Assembly: GCF_900112525.1 (NCBI RefSeq)
Contig: NZ_FOMD01000004.1
Coordinates: 310,001 to 374,000, forward strand
Length of the DNA: 64,000 nucleotides
Origin: Klenkia taihuensis
GTDB lineage: Bacteria > Actinomycetota > Actinomycetes > Mycobacteriales > Geodermatophilaceae
Reading direction: 5' to 3'
Positions 63,118 through 64,000 of this stretch are shown here, in pieces. The translations under genes and the position numbers were made by a program. How positions within the stretch are numbered: the stretch's first letter is position 1; every line of letters begins with the position of its first letter. The notes under the pieces are model-generated. The model did no database searches and was not told the origin of the DNA. It saw nothing but the letters and a program-made list of their open reading frames with translations.

Positions 63118-63133
63118 TCGAACGCACGTTCGA
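63118..63133. promoter_or_regulatory. LexA-type SOS box B (perfect consensus)
   Basis: TCGAAC-GCAC-GTTCGA matches the mycobacterial LexA box exactly, and symmetry extends to GTTCGAAC on both sides (63116-63135). It lies 37 bp before the ATG at 63171. Confidence 0.85.
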
Positions 63134-63170
63134 ACAGCGGGAGGGGTCCCGGGGCGAGGGGGAGGCGGCG

Positions 63171-63443
63171 ATGGTCCAGGTGCTGGCGGGTGCGGGGGAG
63201 CGGGTGCAGGTGGAGCGCGGGCCGTCCGGCCCGCTCCGGTTCTGGCGGGGCGAGGGCCTGGGCCGGGGCCGGTACGAGGTCGGGCAGCTCGTCGAGCACC
63301 GGGTGGAGGCGGGCCCGGGGCGGCAGGTCTGGCGGGTGGAGGCGGTGCGCTCGGGCCGGTCGCGCACCAGCTTCGCCGGGGTCTTCGACCTGACCTGGGA
63401 GCCGGCGGCCGACCGCTGGTCGCTCGTGCGGGTGCACGACTGA
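63171..63443 (+). CDS. DUF6504-like small protein
   Basis: A 90-residue protein. RFWRGEGLGRGRYEVGQLVEHRVEAG and the end GVFDLTWEPAADRWSLVRVHD fit DUF6504, a small family found near Y-family polymerase genes in actinobacteria (from memory). The ATG at 63171 has GGAGG 6 nt upstream. A longer reading from 63051 is rejected because it would place SOS box B inside the coding region. Its stop overlaps the next start (TGATG). Function unknown; the SOS boxes imply DNA-damage induction. Confidence 0.8.
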   Translation: MVQVLAGAGERVQVERGPSGPLRFWRGEGLGRGRYEVGQLVEHRVEAGPGRQVWRVEAVRSGRSRTSFAGVFDLTWEPAADRWSLVRVHD

Positions 63444-63928
63444 TGGGCGCGGTCCGGGTGCTGTCACCCGCCCAGCTCGAGCTGACGCCACCGCTGCCGC
63501 CGGCGGCCTCCCAGCTGCTCGGCCAGGCCCACCGCGGCCTGGCCGAGGCGGCGGGGTGCCGTGACGCCGGCTGGCGGTACGCCACCGCGCACCTGGCCGC
63601 CCTGCGGGGGGCGGCGGCGGTGCTGGCCGCCCGCACCCGGCCCGAGTCGGGCCGTCGCCGGCCGCGCAGCGCGTGGGTGCTCATCGGCCAGGTGGCGCCG
63701 GAGCTGGGGGAGTGGGCGGCGTTCTTCGCCGCGGGCGCGGCCAAGCGCGCCGCGGCCGAGGCGGGGCTGAGCTCGGCGGTCACCGAGCGCGAGGCCGACG
63801 ACCTGGTCCGCGACGCCGGCGCGTTCCTCGCCGTCGTGGAGACGACGCTGGGCCGGCCGGTGTCCGCGGCGGCCGCCGAGCCCGCCCCGCCGGGCCGGCC
63901 GGAGGTGCGCCGGCTGCGGCCGGCCTGA
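63443..63928 (+). CDS. SAV_6107-type HEPN-domain protein
   Basis: A 161-residue helical protein. AASQLLGQAHRGLAEAAGCRDAGWRYATAHLAALRGAAAVLAARTRP, APELGEWAAFFAAGAAKRAAAEAGL and EREADDLVRDAGAFLAVVETTLG match the SAV_6107 HEPN family. HEPN proteins are often nucleases or nucleotide-binding partners; the R-x4-6-H ribonuclease motif is not evident here. It is coupled to the DUF6504-like gene and probably precedes imuA'/imuB/dnaE2-like genes beyond the right edge (inference). Confidence 0.85.
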   Translation: MGAVRVLSPAQLELTPPLPPAASQLLGQAHRGLAEAAGCRDAGWRYATAHLAALRGAAAVLAARTRPESGRRRPRSAWVLIGQVAPELGEWAAFFAAGAAKRAAAEAGLSSAVTEREADDLVRDAGAFLAVVETTLGRPVSAAAAEPAPPGRPEVRRLRPA

Positions 63929-64000
63929 GCCCGGGGTCCGGGCGCGCCCGTTTGCCGAACCGGCACGGTTGCTTGCGGCAGCGGTCGCGCAGGTCGAGGG
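63929..64000. other. Right-edge sequence, no gene called
   Basis: The last 72 bp after the HEPN gene show no confident start codon or ribosome binding site. Confidence 0.4.

Noticed and set aside
63051-63443. Longer version of the DUF6504-like gene from ATG 63051
   Set aside because: It would put SOS box B inside the coding sequence and lacks a Shine-Dalgarno; ATG 63171 has GGAGG in ideal spacing.

Overview
This 64 kb window is chromosomal DNA from a very high-GC actinomycete. GC-rich third codon positions, many GTG starts, an actinobacterial cytochrome bcc-aa3 supercomplex (diheme QcrC, CtaF), PimB'-type mannosyltransferase, CrtYc/CrtYd lycopene cyclase, RNase AS and a PASTA kinase beside its Rv2175c-like partner all point there. 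Carotenoid genes plus a methyl-accepting chemotaxis protein fit the Geodermatophilaceae (Blastococcus, Modestobacter, Geodermatophilus), but that family name is inference. From memory, the order of many genes follows Mycobacterium tuberculosis Rv2172c to Rv2202c, with accessory modules inserted. I saw no rRNA, tRNA, CRISPR array, insertion sequence or prophage.

Layout. 0-7.7 kb: respiration (5' part of an asnB, two small membrane proteins, ctaC-ctaF, and on the minus strand ctaE-qcrC-qcrA-qcrB). 7.9-11.6 kb: receiver-like protein, trpD, a stand-alone Lrp-type sensor domain and a DEDDh-exonuclease/GIY-YIG fusion. 11.7-19.3 kb: cell envelope (NlpC/P60-M15 fusion, Cys-rich protein, second NlpC/P60 protein, M48 protease, pimB', fadD15-like ligase). 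19.4-23.9 kb: SRPBCC protein, ArsA-like protein with a degenerate P-loop, small CxxCxxC protein, ROK glucokinase, membrane protein, PlsC-type acyltransferase. 23.9-27.9 kb: an accessory catabolic module (TetR, hydrolase, Baeyer-Villiger monooxygenase, divergent SDR) with two matched operators. 28-40.4 kb: RNase AS, chemoreceptor, NmrA-like protein, class II DAHP synthase, threonine aldolase, subtilase, endonuclease IV, PASTA kinase, flavin oxidase, Rv2175c-like regulator. 40.4-44.5 kb: carotenoid core crtYc-crtYd facing crtB-crtI-crtE. 44.6-50.3 kb: metF, two uncharacterised proteins, a LolA-like lipoprotein-carrier-fold protein with an ABC transporter, an ASCH/HhH-like protein. 50.4-55.4 kb: a second asnB, lipase, CDP-alcohol phosphotransferase, adenosine kinase, flavin reductase. 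55.4-59.5 kb: second carotenoid-type cluster (glycosyltransferase, CruF-like hydratase, CrtI/CrtO-like oxidoreductase, GNAT). 59.6-63 kb: YbaK deacylase, Fic protein, POT transporter. 63-64 kb: two LexA-type boxes before a DUF6504-HEPN gene pair, probably the front of a DNA-damage mutagenesis operon.

Cross-cutting signals. About fifteen genes start 6-8 nt after a TANNNT -10 box and have no Shine-Dalgarno sequence, so they are probably leaderless; six more have weaker -10 boxes in the same place. Most operon genes overlap by 4 bp (ATGA/GTGA). Convergent pairs end at perfect hairpins or overlap, by up to 142 bp for crtYd/crtB. The most interesting regulatory stretches are the tandem SOS boxes at 63.1 kb, the four alternating half-sites before the fic gene, the paired TetR-type operators at 26.9 kb and the two long palindromes before the second asnB.
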